Positions 45,823-57,573 of a DNA stretch of 64,000 nt are shown here, piece after piece (the first letter of the stretch is position 1; each line of letters starts with the position of its first letter). Under the pieces are notes generated by a model, which was not told the DNA's origin, searched no databases, and was given only the letters and a program-made list of their open reading frames with translations. The DNA comes from Lumbricus rubellus. Taxonomy: Eukaryota; Annelida; Clitellata; Crassiclitellata; Lumbricidae. Where the stretch lies: NCBI GenBank assembly GCA_945859605.1, contig OX243820.1, forward strand, positions 33,593,813 through 33,657,812. The letters run 5' to 3'. Both the position numbers and the translations under genes were made by a program.

Positions 45823-48800
45823 ACATATATATTAGGGTGGTTGTTAGAAATGAAAGTTTGAATTGACTGTTCTCCAAGGCGCCATTTGGTTCCATTTTCC
45901 CCATAAACATCACACAAAAAGTTTTAAGAGAAAATATTAATATTTAGGACTAGCACAACGCCATCAAAGTTTTACCCTTATAATAGCAAGTCTTCTAACG
46001 CTCAAACAGTAAGTATATAGTTGTAATCAACCACGATTCTTCAAACCAGGAATCAATTCAACTACTTGTAGTAGGTCCACATTACAACATAATGATGCTA
46101 CAGTTATCGCAATCATAATCATCAATTTATATAGCGCCACTTCAAGAGGAAATTCTCATTGGCAAACAAGTTTGTACAACACACCGCAATAGCATCAGAG
46201 ATAACTTCTCTCATATCATACTCTTTACAAATACTACCTGTTTTTAACCTTAATGTCTTGATTGATAATAATAGCTTACTATTCTTAGACTGTTACACTA
46301 ATGGAACAGTAATAGTAAATAATCGGGATAAATATAAAATGTGGTGTGGTTTCATCTGTGTCCTACTAATTAATTTATTCTGCAAAATGATCAATATTCC
46401 TAATGAGGTCTGATTCCTCATAAATATTTCGTTTTCTACCGTCATTGTTCATGGGACTACTGGGTACAAGGAACTGGTGTAATAATAAAAAGTAACAACC
46501 CATTTTAGATGAGAATTTTTATCTCATCTTTAGGCTAATATGCTTTCAACCTGAAACATTATTACTCTGTCTCACAACAGTCACAAGTTAAATTGCATTT
46601 GGTCTTTGCATCGGTTTAAGCTATGGTGCGCTTTTTTAAAAGTGATTATGTGTAGTTTTCACCATACACTTCCCTCGAAGTGAAATCTCTGGCATGTTGC
46701 CCAAAGAAGGTGTTCATCTCCCACCAAGAGTGTAGCAATGGGTGTTGCCTTGGGGGTGCTATACTTATTCCCTTGGATTGGTTGGTCGTCTGAGGTGTCC
46801 TGATGGTCACTGCAGTTTCGGCTGATCCAGCTGATTGCTGAGCATGATGCAGAAATTTTAGTTGCACATAGCTTACGTGTTTGACACCATCGCCTTTCAT
46901 GTTAATTTACAATAGCCAGTTAATTTACAATAGCTAATTAAGGCAGTGTAATTTGAGTCCACTCTTGAGAGCACTTTCTGTGTCAATTGTTTGATTCTGT
47001 GTTCATTCGTGAACTCTAAAAGCATACTTTTAATTGGATAAATTATATCTTATGAAATAGACGATAATGTGAGAAGGCTACACCAGTCCCTCAATTATGA
47101 TGCTCTCTTTAGGAGTTGTTTAAAAATTGCTGTTTACTCCTATGTGGTAATGAGTATTTCATAGATCTGTAAAAAATTATGATCTCAATTATGGTTTCAA
47201 CATCTATTTTAATTAATTTCTTGACAGCAGCTCTTTATAGATTTCATCTGTGATGTGCTGTGTCATTCTGCTCTGATCGCCATAGTAAACGAAAATATCA
47301 TCAGTATTTTTCTGTAGCTCAACTATTTTTGAGTCCGTGTTATAATCAGAATTTGTGTTAAAGTTATGCATGCAATAAAGAGCCTTTAGTGTAACAAAGG
47401 ATTCTTGTAGATATAAATCAGACCTATCAAAAGAACATAGCAATGTGTTGGCTTGCTAGTATAGGTTTGTGGTCATCGATCTCAGAGAATCACGCGTCAA
47501 ATGCTATTGTGATGTTCAATTGTTCATAGGAATATAAAATAGACCACTATCAACATTGACAGAAAATTGCTTGTAAACTGCAATTTCGGTATATGAAGTT
47601 TAAATATTCATATCTTTTTATCCGCTCAACATTATTTCATGAAATTTTGGAATCATATTCTTGGTCCACTTCTCTAAATATTTGGAAAATTTTAGCTTGA
47701 TATGTCATCAGGTATTAGAGATATTTGCAAAACAATTTGGTGTTTTTTTTATGGGGCACAGTGTATATATATATTAATTAATATATTAATATGTATATAT
47801 ATAATTATATATCATGCTGTCACACTTGTATAATGTTGCATACCGATTCCATTGTCCGATGTTGTGTTGTCTGTTGTTTTTCTACACATGTTGCATCGGC
47901 TCTTAAGCTTGTCGCCTAATAGACCGTGGCAGACGGCTGATATGATGACGAAAGCGACGGGAATCAGGAGGTAAAGAAAAGCCACCCATCTATAATGCAG
48001 ATCAATCGACCAATCAAAACACTTTATTTGTAACAGCCACATCAAAGAAGGGTTACATATTGTGTTGTATTGTATTGCATTTAAACATTTAGGCTATAAA
48101 GCGCCTCTAGTACAGGGTGAGAATTGCCGGGGGTGGGGGGTTCAACCCCCCAGTCTTTCTTAGAGCCCCATGTTAAAGTATGTTTTTCATACCCCAATTT
48201 CAAGTTTATCATAGGCCAACCCCCCCAGTTATTTTTCTACAATTCTCATACTGCTCTAGTATACGGTGAATCGTTGAGATACTCTCACAGTGAGCAAGGC
48301 CTCGTGAGAATTAAGAAGCAGGTTGTGTGAAGAAAGAATTCAGAAGAGAGACTGCCAGACGAATTAGCCTACAGACAGTGTAGTGCGAACAGAAGAAGAA
48401 AGTTGATTCAAAGAGAAAGACCAATTGAGACAAATCAAATCATTTAGGCTATTTGGTGACAAATCAAGAGTAGGCTATTGCACTACAAAGAAACTAAAAG
48501 TAGAGTCACACAAGGGACCCTGAAGGGATCTTACATAGCTCGAGGGTACGCGTACCCTAAAATAGAATAGGCCTACGTTAAAATGCGTACGTACCCATAG
48601 ATGTAAAAAAAACGATGAAAACGGAATAAAAAACGAGAAAACATCGTTTTTTTGAAAAAATAAAACACGACAAAAAACCATAAAAACCGAAACATAACAT
48701 AACATAATAACATTTACATAACATAACATTTTTTGTTCGGCAACCAACACAAACTTTACAGATACTGTAATTCTACATCCTATATGTTTATGTCGGATCG

Positions 48801-51800
48801 CCAGGAGACCCAAAAGGGGCCAAAGGTCCCGCTAGCCAGGGCCACCTGAGAGAATTGGTTTAGAAAATATTCAGCACGGCCGACTGGAAAATAAAGCAGC
48901 TTTATGAACAAAAAATCTTAACTAGCATACTAATACAAAACAAAAGGTGAGTTAGAAAAGTGGAATAAAGTCAGTGCAGTCATATACAATGTAGCCTACA
49001 CGAAAAACAAGTGCACACTCCCGTATGAAGGTGAATTAACAGTATTTCCCAGATTGGTAAACTAAAAGTAGAGTCACACAAGGGACCCTGAAGGGATCTT
49101 CGGAAAATAATTTGACTTTGCTACATCTAAAACCGCATTTTAACCTTGAAAACCTTGATTAGGAACCTACTACATGCAGACTATTTCTTAATTAAATAAT
49201 GATGTTAAACGATGAAATAATGACTTTACTTTGTTAGCTGAATCCTTGAGAGTTGGCGGAAAATATAAAAAATATCAGAAAAAATTAAAATTAAGGAAAA
49301 TAATAACAGAAAGCAAATGGATAAATAAAGTTAAAGAAAAAATTAAAAAACGATAAAAAACGATGGGAAAAATAAAAAATAAAAAGACGACGTTTTTTGG
49401 GAGAGAATAAAAAACCGGGAAAAACGTTTTTTACAACTAGGCTATGTACGTAGGGGACCACCTGTCAAAAAATAGAATACGCGTATGGCACGTACCGTAC
49501 ACGAAAATTTTATTCATGGTTTACTCGGCGACCCATTAATTATCCTACGTAGGCCTATGTACTATAATCTGACGTCAACTGTAGGCCTATGCGTCATTGA
49601 AACCGGTAGGCCCTACTTTCGGTAGCGTAGCAGTAAATTTAATTCGATAAATTCTTCGTTAATAATTAATTTAATGGAAATTGTACTGTCTTTCTGATAA
49701 CAGCTAAGTGCACGTCACTGGTTTGCAAATTGCTGTAACTCGAAAGTTGCAGTAGGCCTATGTCTTAGCCTATAGCCTACGCATCAGACAGCGATTCAGC
49801 GATGCCCAGAGAACATTGAAGGAATATGCGCAAGTGAAAGTTCCGAAAAATGCGCAAAACAATTATTTGATTGAATGCAATTTTTTCGACAAACAGTTCT
49901 GGGTTAGAACAGGCAATCGCATAAGAACACACCTTTGAAGTGCTGCAGCAGAACTGAGCCGACTTACTGATATTAGTGCATTAGGCTAAGTGCAATGTAT
50001 AAGCTATGCTGGATAAACATTAAACATAGACCTACAATAATGTTAGCCTATATGATAGCATTTCAGCAATAATATTTACTACGCTATATACTGGGTTGTG
50101 ATTGTTTAACATTCTTATAATGAGCAATGACATGGTTGACGTATTTTATTTATTGTTTACGTAGGCTACCCTAAAATATGGTACGTTAAAACAGAGGCGG
50201 ATCCAGGATTTCTGGTTAGGTGGGCGTAAATACTACCAATCCAATCCCGTAAATATATATACATAGGCGTAGGAGACGGGGGTCCAGGGGGCAAATGCCC
50301 CCCCAAATTTCGGGCAAGTGTGGTTTTTCGGGCAAGCAGTCCGGGAAAAGTAAAAAAAAATGTATAAAGAAATTAAAAAATTTCGGAATTTAGACTAAAA
50401 AAAAAAAAAAAAAAAAGGTCGTCAGATTTTTCGGGCGGAAAAGTAACGGGAATTTTCGGGCAATTTCGACCGGACAACTAAAAAAAAAAAAAAAAAAGGT
50501 CGTCAGATTTTTTTGGGCGGAAAAAGTAAAATGTTACGGGAATTTTCGGCCGGACGGAAAACTTTTGCCCCCCACTCCTGAAATGTCCCCTACGCCTATG
50601 TATATATATATACATTTATATGAAATTAGATCACGCCACACTATAATATACTTTTTCCACTTCAACATCTCTAGTTCTCTACTACATGTACCTGGCGAAT
50701 GCCGTTCAACTCAAACCTATGACGTTACGAGAAAAGTTCTGGATAACATTGCATCATACGCGGAACATTTGAATGTGCACTGCACATTGATTATAGAGTC
50801 CAGGTGACAAATCGAGAGATTGAGGTCATTATAAATATTCGGTGTTACAGATCACGTTACAAACTCCTTTTAAACTCGAACCCTCAACGCATGCGTGTGA
50901 CAGACATAGGCGTAGGAGACGGGGGTCCAGGTGAAGGGGGGGGGGGGCAAATGCCCCCCAAATATCGGGCAAGTCTGATTTTTCGGGCAAGCAGACCCGG
51001 AAAAATAAAACAAGTTTTTAAACAAATTTATTTTTTTTAAAATTCCGGGTCTTTTTGCCCGAAAAATCAGACTTGCTCGAACAAAAAAGGTCGTGAGACC
51101 TTTCGGGCAAAAAGTAACGGGAAATTTCAGAAGATTTCGGTCGGATGACTAAAAAAAGGTCGTCAGAATTTTCGGGCAAACGTAACGGAAATTTTTCTTA
51201 AGATTTCGGCTGGATGACGAAAAAATTTCGGGCAAGTCTCATTTTTGCCCCCCCCCCAACGCTGAAATGTCCGTTACGCTTATGGTGACAGATAAAAACT
51301 TCTTACTCTGTTGTGGGTTCGTTGCAGTCGCTATTCGGACAGGAACAGGTGCTGACATCAGGGTACTGGTCAGATATGTTGAGGTTGCTGTCCTTGCAAC
51401 AGTATCTGAATGTCGAATTACCACAACAGTATGTGTCATATACATAACATTGCGGTCCACCCGTCCAATCGCCACCTGCGTCGCAGTAATCCGTACAGTG
51501 AGTGTAGGTATAATAATACGGGTTGGCCGTTACTAAAGAATCACACAAAAATCGTATTCTGCTTTATTGGTTTGTATTGTATTGCACTTTGCATAGGTGT
51601 AGGCCCTATAGGCTACACTATCGTAGTCGTAAACAACACACTGTCTTCTAAAGCGCCACTCGAAAGGCAAGCTCGCTCAGAGCATATAGCATTATAGCTT
51701 ATTCACGAGCGCTGCGTCGAGTAAGAAAGGTTTTCAAAAGTGAGATCCAATCAAGAGAGGTACGATTGCAAGGACAGCACGCAAGAGATGATTGTAGGTA

Positions 51801-52067
51801 TTGTTTCGTTATTATGTAGGCCAAGTTAACACATTTCTCTGTCTTGAACCTCTGTGTAGTCCAAATGGCTCATCGAAGCATTCCCGTATAGAGTTTATAG
51901 TGTATGCTACGTTAATATTAAATCTATAGGTTCGACATGAGAATTTGTTTGATTTTCAAATAATTATTGATTTCTTTGTACAGTGTATACTCACATTGTC
52001 CGGAACTGTAGCCGATCAGCGATGCTACAACGAGAGGAAAAGTGAGCAGTGATCTTGCAAATGCCAT
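43900..52067 (-). CDS. Shisa-like membrane protein, gene C (four exons, intact)
   Basis: Coding exons are 52067-51995, 51532-51307, 47989-47826 and 44216-43900, 780 bases for 259 residues, all with GT/AG borders and the same phases as gene A. The order is signal peptide (MAFARSLLTFPLVVASLIGY), Cys-rich domain with HCTDYC, TYCCG and RYCC, membrane span WVAFLYLLIPVAFVIISAV followed by CNMCRK, then a tail with PPSYETV, LPKYEDIV and PPPSY. The Cys-rich exon is seven codons longer than in A, with a Tyr-rich insertion (NPYYYTYTH). An exact AATAAA follows the stop. Introns carry several MITEs and a LINE piece, but no exon is hit. With A, this is the best candidate for a working member. The role is inferred from the family: a membrane adaptor that recruits WW-domain proteins. 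Confidence 0.84.
44327..44626. mobile_element. CAGGGTGAGAATTG-type MITE in intron 3 of gene C
   Basis: The left end is CGGTATGAGAATTG, and the reverse complement of the right end is CAGGGTGAGAATTG. ATGACTAT flanks both sides (44319-44326, 44627-44634). The same insertion with the same flank occurs in intron 3 of gene D. A second MITE is nested inside. Confidence 0.85.
44444..44586. mobile_element. 143-bp hAT-type MITE nested in the above
   Basis: CAGTGGTGTAGTGG and the reverse complement of the right end, CAGTAGTGTAGTCC. ACTTAAAC is duplicated at 44436-44443 and 44587-44594. It is absent from the equivalent gene D copy. Confidence 0.88.
45333..45822 (+). mobile_element. 5'-truncated LINE copy with (GAT)n tail
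   Basis: 45336-45767 is an uninterrupted frame reading LLYACETWTLRKHDKDRLL, FEMRCYRRTLRISWQQKITN, KLNFFGHVCRMNNNRLVKQ and RGRPSREWLDDVRDWCG. This is the classic C-terminal part of LINE ORF2. It is followed after a few bases by a GAT microsatellite (45779-45822), as in LINE clades that end in short tandem repeats. The open frame suggests a fairly recent insertion. Clade not assigned. Confidence 0.8.
45823..47811. other. Intron 3 of gene C, mostly unassigned
   Basis: A piece of the TTTATATAGCGCC dispersed repeat lies at about 46125. The minus-strand frame 47443-47213 (DLYLQESFVTLKALYCMHNF) is open but unrecognised. Near 47745-47766, TTTTTTATGGGGCACAGTGTA resembles a right end of a Tc1/mariner MITE without a visible partner. 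Confidence 0.4.
47826..47989 (-). CDS. Gene C exon 3, transmembrane segment and CxxC
   Basis: 164 bases, acceptor CATTATAG, donor ACAA|GTGTGA. After the span come CHGLLGDKLKSRCNMCRK and NGIGMQHYT. Confidence 0.83.
48113..48254. mobile_element. CAGGGTGAGAATTG-type MITE, complete solo copy
   Basis: CAGGGTGAGAATTGCCGGGG at the left and CAATTCTCATACTG at the right. CTCTAGTA is duplicated at 48105-48112 and 48255-48262. At 142 bp this is probably the unit length of the family. Confidence 0.87.
48487..49103. repeat. Pair of 43-bp direct repeats in intron 2 of gene C
   Basis: AAACTAAAAGTAGAGTCACA and the following GGGACCCTGAAGGGATCTT occur at both about 48489-48531 and 49061-49101. The related sequence at 61409 in gene D is present once, so gene C has a local duplication or an insertion-linked repeat. 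The DNA between is rich in AAAAACGATG words. Confidence 0.7.
50262..50600 (+). mobile_element. CATAGGCGTAG MITE, copy 1
   Basis: CATAGGCGTAGGAGACGG at the left, CCTACGCCTATG at the right, TATATATA duplicated on both sides. The interior has repeated TTTCGGGCAA and AAAGGTCGTCAG blocks. It follows a partial hAT left end (CAGAGGCGGATCC) at 50192. Confidence 0.85.
50905..51284 (+). mobile_element. CATAGGCGTAG MITE, copy 2, in intron 2 of gene C
   Basis: Same ends. GTGACAGA is duplicated at 50897-50904 and 51285-51292. The paralogous site in gene B (GTGTGACAGATAA near 35117) is unoccupied, which confirms the borders and shows the insertion came after duplication. Confidence 0.92.
51307..51532 (-). 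CDS. Gene C exon 2, Cys-rich domain
   Basis: 226 bases, acceptor TTCTTTAG, donor AGA|GTAAGA. A MITE is inserted only 23 bases beyond the exon end, at 51284. Confidence 0.85.
51995..52067 (-). CDS. Gene C exon 1, signal peptide
   Basis: ATG at 52067-52065, 73 bases, donor AAT|GTGAGT, identical layout to A and B. Confidence 0.8.
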
Positions 52068-52105
52068 AATTTATTGTCCTCAAATCTTTTCAAGGCGTCG
52101 CCGTA

Positions 52106-52455
52106 GCTTATTGACAAACGTTGCGTTGCTTATTGACAAACGCTGCGTAGCTTATTGACAAACGCTGCGTAGCTTATTGACGAACGGTGCGTTGCTTATT
52201 GACGAACGCTGCGTTGCTTACTGACGAACGCTGCGTTGCTTATTGACGAACGCTGCGTTGCTTATTGACGAACGCTGCGTTGCTTATCGACAAACGCTGC
52301 GTTGCTTATTGGCGAACACTGCGTTGCTTATTGACAAACGTTGCGTTGCTTATTGACAAACGCTGCGCTGCTTATTGACAAACGCTGCGTTGCTTTTTGA
52401 CAAAGCTTGCGTAGCTTAGTGACGAACACTCCGTAGCTTAGTCACAAGCGTTGTG
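52106..52455 (-). repeat. 22-bp minisatellite upstream of gene C
   Basis: About 16 units of GCTTATTGACAAACGCTGCG and GCTTATTGACGAACGCTGCG, starting 39 bases 5' of the start codon. Same unit length and placement as in gene A, with different dominant variants. Confidence 0.94.
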
Positions 52456-53316
52456 TTTCAGTTTATCAAAATTATTCGTGACAGAAAATTACCTTCAACG
52501 AAATGGAAAAAAGCCGAGTATATTCCGATCATGCCGTTATGTTATGTAAGAACACACAATATTATTACAGTAACTCGTCGACGTATAGTTAAAATCCAAA
52601 AGCCTATCCTTCCGCGAGAAAGCTAAATAACCGACGTTTCTACAGCAAACTTGTAGGCCTAATTAAAGTCAGTATTAATGAATAATTAAACGTTTCATTG
52701 AGTCAGCCTATAGGCCTATATAATGTAGCAATTGCAAACTTTTTTTAAATTAGGCCTATTATCTAACGCGTAGAAAGCAATCAGAGATAGAGGCTCCGTT
52801 GGCGGTTGTGATTTTATCGGCAGATCTATTAGGTCTATTGCACTCTGCACAAGTACCGGTAGGCTACTGTTTAATAACACTCCTTTAGGCCGACGCCTCA
52901 TAAGGCTTAAGATTTCAAATCAGCTTCATATTAATTAAACCGTTATAGGCAATAGATATGAGCTCGTACGTAACACATGTATGCTCATATAGCGTGCAGA
53001 TAATACAATAGTGCAGCCCGAAAAGTGTTGGGGTTAAAATCGTTGGCGGGGAGGGAACCAATTGTGTGCTTGTGCATGTACGGTTCAAGGCAGTGGCGGA
53101 AGCGCCCCATAGGTCGCGGGGGGGGGGTTCATTTGAGATATATATTATATACTGCATATTAATCTTACTGTTGATCTGCCTTATGACCTGTCAAAAACGT
53201 TAATGGTTTTAATAACTTCTTGACACCCAATTTTTTCGGCCTGCTGAGTAAATGGCTAAATGCCATGACTCTGACGCGACCTGCCGATTGTTATTTATTG
53301 TGGCGCCCCGCAACCA

Positions 53317-53366
53317 CACACACACACACACACACACTCACACACACAAACACACACACACACACA
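53317..53366. repeat. (CA)n microsatellite
   Basis: CA dinucleotides with two short interruptions. A copy of the AATTTATATAGCGCC dispersed repeat follows at about 53408-53530. Confidence 0.9.
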
Positions 53367-53653
53367 GGCTATATATGGAAAGTTGCGCATGCCTTCAATC
53401 AATCAATCAAAATTTATATAGCGCCCCTTCAAGATACTTAGCCTACTCAAAGGCGCTCCCCGCCGAGATCTAGCGAAAAAAAACAGTCAACAGTTTGTGA
53501 AATTGAGAACAGCTTTGGAGGTGTTGCAGAGCGCCACTTAAACAGGCCGAAGACATAGGCCTAGGCATAACTGTAGAATAGAGGGAGTATTTCTTAGTAA
53601 TTATGTTTTTTCAATGCAATTCAATTCATTTTATTGTAACCATCAACAATAAT

Positions 53654-54092
53654 CAGTGACGTAACTAGCGTTGGGCTTGGGGGGCTTAAGCCCCCCCCCC
53701 AAACGAAGCTGAAGCCCCCCCCCAAATGAAATCAAGCCGTTGTATGCTTACGGCTAATTTAAATAGACTACGCATGGACGGCGTACATGCAGTTACGGAC
53801 GGCCGGCCATGACAGCCTAAAAATGGATCCATTTGAGGTCGACACAGCCAAAAATGCGCTGGTCGCTGGGGCTCCGCCCCAGACCCCGCTGGGGGAGCTT
53901 GCGACGCTCCCTCAGACCCCCTAGTCGGGATGGGCTTCGTGTCTTCGGCACTCGCAACTTCGCGCCTTCGGCGCCGCCACTTACGACCAATTACAATACA
54001 GCGTCCTGGCGCTTGTTTTTTTACACATTAAGCACTGGTCATATACTTAAGGCTTAAGCCCCCCAAAACGAAAAATCCTAGTTACGTCCCTG
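53654..54092. mobile_element. hAT MITE with ACAATAAT duplication
   Basis: CAGTGACGTAACTAG at the left; the reverse complement of the right end is CAGGGACGTAACTAG. ACAATAAT lies at 53646-53653 and 54093-54100. The interior contains GGGGCTCCGCCCCAGACCCC, also found in inverted orientation inside the element at 58397-60926. Confidence 0.92.
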
Positions 54093-54603
54093 ACAATAAT
54101 TAGTACCGTAGCATGTTTCACTTACAGTAACAGGATCGTAATTAACAAGGAATTAAGGCCCAATTGTCAATTTAAATTACACAAAGTACTGCAATTAAAG
54201 TTGTAATATTCCATAATTCATGGTTCCGTTTACCATTCTAGATTTATACGTTATTTACATTATCTACATTGACTACATTCTGAATATTCTGAAAGTAAAG
54301 ACTGGACTTTGACCATCGAGGAATATTGTGCAGCCGGGGCGGGGGGCTGTGCACTGCACAGCTTAAACAAACAATTTGGATGTCACAAAAAACAATATTA
54401 ACAATGTACTACAATTATTTACATTCAACAATTGTAACGCAAACTAAAGTCGGAATCAACAGTAACGCATTGAATAAAGTTGGATGGACTAGGAGCGCCT
54501 CTGAGTGGACTTCTCGAAGAAGCGCTTTATTAATTCTTGAAATGAATTAATTAATAGATGGATGAATGGATATATGGATGGATGAATGAATTAAATAATT
54601 AAT

Positions 54604-54720
54604 TAATGAACAAACCAATGAATGAATGAATGAATGAATGAATGAATGAATGAATGAATGAATGAACAAATGAATGAATTAATGAATCAATGAACAAATG
54701 AATGAATAATGAATTAATTA
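54604..54720. repeat. (AATG)n microsatellite
   Basis: ATGAATGAATGA units with some AAC and ATT variants. A fragment of the GCGCCTCTGAGTGG dispersed repeat precedes it at about 54490. Confidence 0.92.
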
Positions 54721-55769
54721 ATGACCGCCTTCCTCTGCTGTCGAACGTCTGATACGAAGATTGAGAGATTGATTAAATAGATGAGAACGATTGGATAGAT
54801 AGAAGCTCACAACAGCAGCAACCATGCATGCTGATAAATCTCAAGAGGAAACTCCGTGCCACCCCGTCGAAAGTTTTTTCAAAGATGGCCTAATCACGAT
54901 AAATCTTTCAACTTGTTTCAAGTAGGGTTGCCAGACAGCCTTGAGTCAATTACCAGACTATAGCCTATATATAATTATATATATACACACATATATATAT
55001 AATTATATATATATATAAATTATGCAGTGGAAGCTTAATTTTGCAACGAACATGTAGATAAGTTGTGATTTTGCTTATGGGAGGTCCGTTGGCCTATCTA
55101 GAATGAAACAAATTTGATATGCTGCAGCTCTGTCGTCATGCATGAAAGCTGATTGTATTGTACGTGGGATATTAATAGTCTGATGAGAGATCTCACCCTA
55201 ATTCTGAGGCTTGCGATGTTGGAACAAGTCTTAGGAAGGTGGGAGGAGGCGGAGCAGTTGGCAATTTGGCAGAGATGAGTGAAGGGAATTGATGCATTTC
55301 CCGATATGCAGACCTGCGCGGGGATGACTAAGTAGCCTACTAAACTAAAATGTTTTGAGGGTCATAATAATGCAGGGTATGACTAATCTGAGGTATACGA
55401 CGTAGGCCTACTATACATGGCCTACATCGTGTAAGCTTATGAAGAAATCTGGAGCAGTGACATTCATCATGTTGATAGACCTATATCGGATATCTTGTAA
55501 TCAAGTGTACAGCTGAACGGTTGGTTTAGCCTTCAGATATAATTAGGCCTATACCTGAATCCAGCAACAATAAGCAGTGGCATAGTCATTTATCTGTCTG
55601 TGTATTGTCCTACCTAGCCTACCACGTGGTTGACTGCATTTGAAGGTGTAGAAAAACGGCAATGTAATTGGAAAATCGCAAACAGATGTCTATTTATGGA
55701 CCAAGGAAACGATACACTCCAACACTTGTTGCTAGCAATAATTATTTACCGGACACCACCATGTCCGGT

Positions 55770-56097
55770 CATAGGCGTAGGGGACATTTCAACGTTGGGG
55801 GGGGGCAAAAATGAGACTTTTGCCCGAAAATTTTTTTTCGTCCGGCCGAAATCTTAAGAAAAATTTCCGTTACGTTTGCCCGAAAATTCTGACGACCTTT
55901 TTTTAGTCATTTGGGCAAAATCTCCATTTTTTTCGGGCAAGTCTGATTTTTCGGGCAAGAAGACCCGGAAAAATAAGAAAAGTAAAAAAATTTAAAACTT
56001 TTTATTATTTTTCTGGGTCTGCTTGCCCGAAAAATCAGACTTGCCCGAAATTTGGGGGGGCATTTGCCCCCCCTGGACCCCGTCTCCTACGCCTATG
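55770..56097 (-). mobile_element. CATAGGCGTAG MITE, copy 3, inverted
   Basis: Same ends as the copies at 50262 and 50905 in the opposite orientation. TGTCCGGT is duplicated at 55762-55769 and 56098-56105. Confidence 0.92.
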
Positions 56098-56179
56098 TGT
56101 CCGGTAATGCCTGAAATTTCTAACCGGACAGATTGTGCAAATACCGGACTGTCCGGTTCATTACCGGACGCCTGGCAAC

Positions 56180-56608
56180 CAGGGATGCCACTCTGAATTT
56201 TGAAAAAAGGTCAGATCCGGTCCAAAAAAGGCGAAAAAAGGCTAGATTGAAAATTTCTCTGAAAAATGCATAGATTTTTCCATTTTTCCGGCTTGAATTT
56301 TCTGACGACCTTTTTTCAGTCATCCGACGCTTAAAATTTGATCTCTTTTTCCTTCCCGATAAAATTTCTGATGATCTTTTAAAAAGGTTTCGCTCCAAAA
56401 TTCACAATTTTTGGTCCATATTCACAAAATTTTCGACTTTTTTCATGTTTTTTGTGCATTTTCACCTTAAAAAGTCTATTTTTATGTGTAAGAAATCGGA
56501 AAATCGCCGTGAGAAAAAAGGCTAGATCCTGACCAAAAAAACCTAGAAACCTAGGTTACACCGAAAAAACCTAGATCTAGGTGGAAAAACCTAGGAGTGG
56601 CAACACTG
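56180..56608. mobile_element. hAT MITE with CTGGCAAC duplication
   Basis: CAGGGATGCCACTC at the left; the reverse complement of the right end is CAGTGTTGCCACTC. CTGGCAAC lies at 56172-56179 and 56609-56616. The interior is AAAAAAGGCTAGA-rich. Confidence 0.9.
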
Positions 56609-56840
56609 CTGGCAACCCTAGTTTCAGGTAAGTTCAGCAGGTGGTGGAATGGACAATATACTTACTTAGGCTTTTATTTAAAAATCCCTGTGTTGAAAAG
56701 GGTGTGTGATAATTCCTATTTGATCGTTGTTGAGTTTCCTTTTAAAAAATCGCTAGGCCCTATATAAAAATACAATTACCATGGAGCCAACAGACTTAAA
56801 TAAATTACAGTTTTGACATTTAATACTCGATTAATTAGTC

Positions 56841-56846
56841 TTTATT
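56841..56846 (-). terminator. Probable polyadenylation signal of gene D
   Basis: AATAAA on the minus strand about 295 bases after the gene D stop, within the segment homologous to the gene C signal. Confidence 0.45.
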
Positions 56847-57140
56847 TTGACTTTATCATCAGCTTTATGCATTATAATAATTTACATTCACATTATAATA
56901 AGAAATTTAATGTAGGCCTATCTGTATTTAATTGACATAGCCTACTAATTACCACATTCTTCAATCAATCAATCAATCAATCAATCATGCAATCAATCAA
57001 TCATGCAATCAATCATTTATTTTTTAAACCAATCATTTTTTACAGTTATACAGTTGCAAATCACATATTAAATACTACATCTTCACTGGCCTATTTAGGC
57101 CTAATTTAGTTGGTCTACGACTAGCTGGCTTTGCTATTAT

Positions 57141-57463
57141 TTAGGTCGCTTCGAGCGTTGTAGAAACGTAGGACGGTGGTGGAGCGTCGTTGACCAAACA
57201 TTCGCTAGATGGCAAATCTACGGTTTCGTATTCGGCAGGTGGCGCACTTATATCCTGCGTGCTTTCGGTGAATTCGAAAGGTCCATCGTAGCCTCTGGTA
57301 GGCCTATCGTTGACAATGTCTTCATACTTTGGAAGATCTTGCGTCACAGTCTCGTAGCTAGGAGGTTCCATTTGGTAAGTGAAGTCTTCGTCTAAATGCT
57401 GACTCGCGTTACGGTTTGCATCAATGGAAAGCGTCGTTGTCGATTCCGTGGATGTAGCATCCG
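57141..57463 (-). CDS. Gene D exon 4, PPxY tail
   Basis: Acceptor TTTTTAG. Two codons longer than A and C (NDRPTRGYDGP). All three Tyr motifs are kept. Confidence 0.82.
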
Positions 57464-57573
57464 CTAAAAATATCATTAAATTTGTCATCAATATAATTTA
57501 TACTCCTGATTAATAATTACACATGTAGGCATAGGTCTGCTCAAATTTAAATCAGGTCGACTTGAATGACTAT

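Larger units (their letters stand above)
54923..56620. mobile_element. hAT-type element hosting two further MITEs
   Basis: TAGGGTTGCCAG at both ends in inverted orientation. The flanks GTTTCAAG and GTTTCAGG agree in seven of eight bases. The TA-G-G-G start fits the (T/C)A(A/G)NG rule of hAT ends. It contains the MITEs at 55770-56097 and 56180-56608, so it is the oldest of the three. Confidence 0.75.

Noticed and set aside
47213..47443. 76-residue minus-strand frame in intron 3 of gene C
   Set aside because: Composition is protein-like, but there is no recognised motif, no splice context and no paralogous copy in A or D.
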